Assembly (NCBI GenBank): GCA_003054695.1 | Contig: QAZA01000010.1 | Location: forward strand, 283,602-347,601 | Origin: Verrucomicrobia bacterium LW23 | Lineage (GTDB): Bacteria; Verrucomicrobiota; Verrucomicrobiia; Methylacidiphilales; UBA1321 | Length of the DNA stretch: 64,000 nucleotides | Reading direction: 5' to 3' | Part shown: positions 60,765 through 64,000 of the stretch, in pieces | Position numbering within the stretch: position 1 is the first letter of the stretch | Layout: every line of letters starts with the position of its first letter | Program-made: the position numbers and the translations under genes | The notes under the pieces: generated by a model | Databases searched by the model: none | The model's input: the letters and a program-made list of their open reading frames with translations, nothing else | Told to the model about the DNA's origin: nothing

Positions 60765-61226
60765 TTATCCAGGTCCGTACTTTATGGGAAACAGGAGAAT
60801 AGAAACAAGCGCAACGCCGGCGGTTACCACGTTCGCGCCGAGAAACATCCAGAAAAACTTCCAATTGCCGGGAACGAGAAAAGCGTACCTGATAATAACC
60901 CACTCTATTGTAAAACTGAAACAAGCCGCGAGAAGCCCCGTGGCAAGCCAGTCAAGCGAGGTAAATGCCCAATGCAATGAGAAATACAGGAAAAGGGGCT
61001 CGATAAAGAACTCCATGATGAGCCCCGCCCAGGCAAACAGGAGAACCCCTATGATTGCAGAAGCAATGTTGGCAGCGAACGCAATCAGAAAGCTCCGGCC
61101 CCACGAGAAGCTCGTAAGCCAGCAGATCACAACCGTTTCGATCCCGAGTCCAAGCGGAATTGCCCACCAGGAGTAATAGCGCTCGCTCAGGAAGACTGCC
61201 GGCCAGATCAAATTGGCAAGGTACAT
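60765..61226 (-). CDS. unknown four-helix membrane protein
   Basis: 153 residues, strongly hydrophobic: WWAIPLGLGIETVVICWLT, SFLIAFAANIASAIIGVLLFAWAGLIME, WLATGLLAACFSFTIEWVIIRYAFL and FFWMFLGANVVTAGVALVSILLFP. No family recognised. It lies 27 bp upstream of the HD gene on the same strand, so they may be co-transcribed. Confidence 0.65.
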   Translation of the reverse strand: MYLANLIWPAVFLSERYYSWWAIPLGLGIETVVICWLTSFSWGRSFLIAFAANIASAIIGVLLFAWAGLIMEFFIEPLFLYFSLHWAFTSLDWLATGLLAACFSFTIEWVIIRYAFLVPGNWKFFWMFLGANVVTAGVALVSILLFPIKYGPG

Positions 61227-61389
61227 AGTCTCTCCCTTCCATGCTTAGCCGCCCCACGCAGCTCCGTTCTCTGACTCCATCCGCAGCATGCCCTGCCCTT
61301 ACCTGTATTGCGGACACCAGGCGGGCAGGTTCGTGCAAGTGCTCAGCCTCACGCCGTCAGCGGAGACTAGTCACTCTCCATCAAAGCCT

Positions 61390-62670
61390 TTACGTCGCCG
61401 CCAGCGCCGGCGCGGTGGCGCCGGCGATGCCCGCGTTTGGCGTAAACGGCTTGCCTTTGCTCTCCAGCCCAAACGCGTCGTGCACCGCCTGGGCGCCTTG
61501 GATGGCCGTCTCCTGATCGACCACAACGCTGATCTTGATTTCACTGGTGCTGATCATCTGCACATTCACGCCCGCCTCGGAAAGCGCGCGAAACATCGTG
61601 GCCGCGACGCCGCCGTGGGAGCGCATGCCGATGCCGACGACCGACAGCTTGCTGATGCCGTCCTTTGCGGTGTATTCGCGCGCACCTACCTCAGCCACAA
61701 CGGGATCGATAACCTTACGCGCACGCGCCAGGTCGTCCTTGTTGATCGTGAATGTGATGTCGGTTGTCCCTGCCAGCGATACGTTTTGCACAATCATATC
61801 GATGTTCAGCGACGCCTCCGCCAGCGACGAAAAGATGCGCGCGGCCACGCCCGGCTTGTCCGGCACGCCCGCAATCGTCACCTTGGCCTGGTCGGGCTGC
61901 ACACTAACTCCTCGCACTACAACATGTTCCATCGATTTGTTCTCCTCTCGGATGATCGTACCTTCGTTATCGTTAAAGCTGCTTCGTACTTCAAAAACCA
62001 CGCCAAACTTTTTGGCAAACTCCACGGAGCGCGCCTGCATCACCTTCGCGCCAAGGCTCGCCAGCTCCAGCATTTCGTCGTAGGAGAGCTCCGCTATCTT
62101 GGTGGTATTGCGTACTTTACGCGGGTCCGCCGTATACACGCCGTCCACATCCGTGTAGATCTGGCAAACGCTGGCCTTCAGCACGGCCGCCAGCGCAATG
62201 GCGGTGAGATCCGAGCCGCCGCGGCCCAGCGTTGTAATGTTGCCGGTCGTCGACTCGCCCTGAAAACCGGCGACGATGACGACGTTGCCAGCGTCCAGAA
62301 ACTCGTGTACACGCTTGGGCGTAATGTTGGCAATTTTGGCTTTGGTGTGGATGCCGTCCGTCTGGATGCCCGCCTGCGCGCCGGTCAGCGACACGGCCGG
62401 GACGCCCATGCCGTTCAGGGCCATGGCGGTCAGCGCAATGGTCGTCTGCTCGCCGGTCGCCAGCAGCATATCCATCTCGCGCTCAGTGGGTTCCGGATTT
62501 ACTTTGCGGGCCAGCGCAATCAGTCGGTCGGTCTCGCCGGACATTGCGGAGACGACGACCACGACCTGGTGCCCCTCCTTGTGCCACCGCGAAACGCGGC
62601 GTGCCACATTGCAAATGCGATCGGGGTCGCCGACGGAAGTGCCCCCGTATTTCTGAACGATAAGAGCCAT
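61390..62670 (-). CDS. lysC: aspartate kinase
   Basis: 426 residues. The kinase domain starts IVQKYGGTSVGDPDRI, with VVVVSAMSGETDRL, LLATGEQTTIAL, TTLGRGGSDLTAIALAA and IYTDVDGVYTADPR. Two ACT domains follow (TIAGVPDKPGVAARIFSSLAEASLNIDMI and VVGIGMRSHGGVAATMFRALSEAGVNVQMISTSEIKISV), the lysine/threonine feedback sites. It phosphorylates aspartate, feeding lysine, threonine, methionine and diaminopimelate. The start MALIVQK is chosen; the longer frame is spurious. Usual length for the alpha form. Confidence 0.97.
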   Translation of the reverse strand: MALIVQKYGGTSVGDPDRICNVARRVSRWHKEGHQVVVVVSAMSGETDRLIALARKVNPEPTEREMDMLLATGEQTTIALTAMALNGMGVPAVSLTGAQAGIQTDGIHTKAKIANITPKRVHEFLDAGNVVIVAGFQGESTTGNITTLGRGGSDLTAIALAAVLKASVCQIYTDVDGVYTADPRKVRNTTKIAELSYDEMLELASLGAKVMQARSVEFAKKFGVVFEVRSSFNDNEGTIIREENKSMEHVVVRGVSVQPDQAKVTIAGVPDKPGVAARIFSSLAEASLNIDMIVQNVSLAGTTDITFTINKDDLARARKVIDPVVAEVGAREYTAKDGISKLSVVGIGMRSHGGVAATMFRALSEAGVNVQMISTSEIKISVVVDQETAIQGAQAVHDAFGLESKGKPFTPNAGIAGATAPALAAT

Positions 62671-63083
62671 GGATGTAAAAGGGAAAGCTGTCATTGATAG
62701 CATATCCCGTCCATAAGGCAAGCGAATACCTTGCTGGGGCAAAAGTTGCCTTGCCAAAGCGCGGGAAGGCCGACACGAGGGAGCGCTATTTTGGGACTAC
62801 TAAATATGAACTATTCAATTGCAAAGGATCGTCTTTCCTGTATCCTGACAAAAGGTAGAAAGAGTGTTAGAGTATACAATTCCCCCGCTTCACCCAGGTC
62901 GATTGTTCGGAGCCATTCTCGGAACTCCCGTAAATTCCTCTCTAAAGAGTGGACTTTTGCATGCGAAAAATGGCAAGCTTTACACCACTCGCCTTTTTCT
63001 GCGTTTTGCGTAGAAAGCCGCTGAGAACGACGTAATCCCGGCAACGCAAGTGAGTCACTGCACAGCAACCCTTTGGCACAGGC
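62671..63083. other. divergent intergenic region upstream of lysC
   Basis: 413 bp between lysC (leftward) and the alpha/beta hydrolase (rightward). I found no lysine-riboswitch pattern, hairpin terminator or gene. A 330-codon minus frame that crosses this region is the antisense of the hydrolase. Confidence 0.4.
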
Positions 63084-64000
63084 ATGAAACTCGAGGTCAT
63101 CCGAATGCTGCCGGAGAAAAGGGCCGACCGCCCTGCCCTCCTGTTTGTGCACGGTGCCTGGCAGTCCGCGTGGATCTGGCAGCACCTGTGGATGCCCTAT
63201 TTTGTCAGCTACGGCTACCCCTGTTACGCCATAAGCCTGCGCGGCCACGGGCAGAGCGAAGGCGCAGAACGTGTTCGTAATACGACACTTATGGAGTACG
63301 CGGGCGACGTGCTGCGCGTGATGAGCCAGATGGACGAAGTGCCCGTCCTCGTCGGCCACGACATGGGGGCCTATGTCTGTCTTAAGGCGCTCGAGAGCCT
63401 CTCCGCGCCCGGCGCCGCACTGCTCGCTCCCGTTCCGCTTTACGGCTCGCAATTTAAAACGTTGATGCGCAACGCGATGAAGAGGCACTGGTGGGCTACC
63501 GTTCGCGCCGGCCTTTCCGGCCGCGCCCTGGAGTTTGTGAAGACGCCCGGCGTGTGGCGCGACCTCGCCTTTGCCCCCGATACGCCGCCCGATATTGCCG
63601 CCAACACCGCCCTGCGCCTGCAGGAGGAAAGCCATGCCGTGATGCGCGATCTCAGCGGCCGCGTGCCCATTTATAAGGATCGCATCCGCACCCCCATCCT
63701 CGTCATGGGCGGTACGGAGGATCGCCTGACGCCCATGGAAAGCGTGGCCGAAGTAGCCCGCTCCCTGGACGTACCCTGCGAGCGCATGCCCCGCATGGGC
63801 CACTGCCTGATGATGGAGCCCCGGTGGCGAGAAGCCGCCGTGCGCCTGCAGGACTGGCTGGAAGGCCGAATCCCTCTGCGCAACCCCATGGGCTCACGCG
63901 CCGGCCACACCATCGAGCCCGTGCCCATTGATCTGGACCTGGGCGAAGACGACGCGGATGCCTCGGAGTACGGCTACGATGGCGACCCCGAAGACACCCT
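63084..64000 (+). CDS. alpha/beta hydrolase with Asp nucleophile, 3' end outside window
   Basis: The frame is open to the end of the window (305 codons). LLFVHGAWQSAWIWQ is the oxyanion HGxW segment, SLRGHGQS the usual strand-4 turn, VLVGHDMGAYVCLKALE the nucleophile elbow with Asp in place of Ser, MGGTEDRLTPMESVAEVA the acid Asp, and RMGHCLMMEPRW the catalytic His. An Asp nucleophile is typical of epoxide hydrolases and haloalkane/fluoroacetate dehalogenases, so one of these chemistries is possible. The acidic tail (DLDLGEDDADASEYGYDGD) after residue about 280 is unusual. No signal peptide. Confidence 0.86.
   Translation, partial: MKLEVIRMLPEKRADRPALLFVHGAWQSAWIWQHLWMPYFVSYGYPCYAISLRGHGQSEGAERVRNTTLMEYAGDVLRVMSQMDEVPVLVGHDMGAYVCLKALESLSAPGAALLAPVPLYGSQFKTLMRNAMKRHWWATVRAGLSGRALEFVKTPGVWRDLAFAPDTPPDIAANTALRLQEESHAVMRDLSGRVPIYKDRIRTPILVMGGTEDRLTPMESVAEVARSLDVPCERMPRMGHCLMMEPRWREAAVRLQDWLEGRIPLRNPMGSRAGHTIEPVPIDLDLGEDDADASEYGYDGDPEDT

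Noticed and set aside
61227-61389. possible riboswitch between the membrane protein and lysC
   Set aside because: It lies downstream of lysC and I could not match any conserved riboswitch core.
62811-63803. 330-codon minus ORF
   Set aside because: Mostly antisense of the alpha/beta hydrolase, whose catalytic motifs are clear on the plus strand.
1-64000. CRISPR array, rRNA or tRNA genes
   Set aside because: No regularly spaced direct repeats and no rRNA or tRNA signature were seen on reading both strands by eye; a covariance-model scan would be decisive.

Overview
The window reads as one chromosomal stretch of a Gram-negative, moderately GC-rich bacterium. My best guess is Verrucomicrobiota or a close PVC relative. 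Supporting this are kdsB (Kdo, hence LPS), an opgG/opgH periplasmic-glucan locus, repeated 'TNAPP'-type Pro/Ala-rich linkers in envelope proteins, a CotH/DUF4956 pair, a Gld-type ABC locus with a DUF4340 protein, a bacterial deoxyhypusine-synthase homologue, and few clear Shine-Dalgarno sites. The placement is inference from gene content; there is no rRNA or tRNA in the window to test it.

Layout. 1-8 kb: end of an IS5-type transposase, a PUR-like small protein, a PAS-only sensor, a bacterial ionotropic-glutamate-receptor-like channel, and a tightly overlapped opgG - unknown membrane-anchored protein - opgH operon. 8-11.8 kb: a 49-aa membrane peptide gene, a Pro/Ala-rich membrane protein, a GT4 glycosyltransferase and a DUF4013 membrane protein. 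11.9-15.1 kb (the highlight): a four-gene RiPP-like operon with a Tat-type NTF2-like protein, a Gly-rich precursor carrying seven Trp-Val-Asn motifs behind an apparent Tat signal, a SPASM-like companion without a radical SAM core, and a radical SAM/SPASM maturase. It resembles the GRRM/three-residue-cyclophane systems with a different composition. 15.3-22.6 kb: a Ser/Thr kinase-HDOD fusion, GNAT acetyltransferase, KptA, PurM, a methyltransferase, an SGNH hydrolase and a membrane protein. 22.8-28.7 kb: a hydroxypyruvate-isomerase-like and MDR dehydrogenase pair with a divergent AraC regulator, then a second AraC regulator divergent from an ADP-ribosylglycohydrolase-fold protein.

28.7-34.9 kb: KdsB, an orphan ModA, a DUF486 protein, the deoxyhypusine-synthase-like enzyme, a DUF1287 protein, a cold-shock protein with a textbook ribosome-binding site and terminator, and a Gfo/Idh/MocA oxidoreductase. 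35-44 kb: a very long Hsp70-family protein, DUF4956 plus CotH/EF-hand, a LolA-like lipoprotein-sorting protein and a GT39-like membrane glycosyltransferase. 44-52 kb: methyltransferase, amidohydrolase, DUF1232 protein, DedA, phosphatidylserine decarboxylase, ROK kinase, two convergent ABC-2 permeases and a PTS IIA protein. 52-64 kb: aroC, the DUF4340-GldG-GldF-GldA operon, a phospholipid-methyltransferase-like protein, a MESH1-like HD protein, lysC, and the 5' part of an alpha/beta hydrolase running off the end.

Common themes are envelope construction (OpgGH, KdsB, Psd, glycosyltransferases, LolA-like), signalling (PAS, STPK-HDOD, AraC, HD hydrolase) and housekeeping biosynthesis (PurM, AroC, LysC). 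No tRNA, rRNA or CRISPR array was found by eye.
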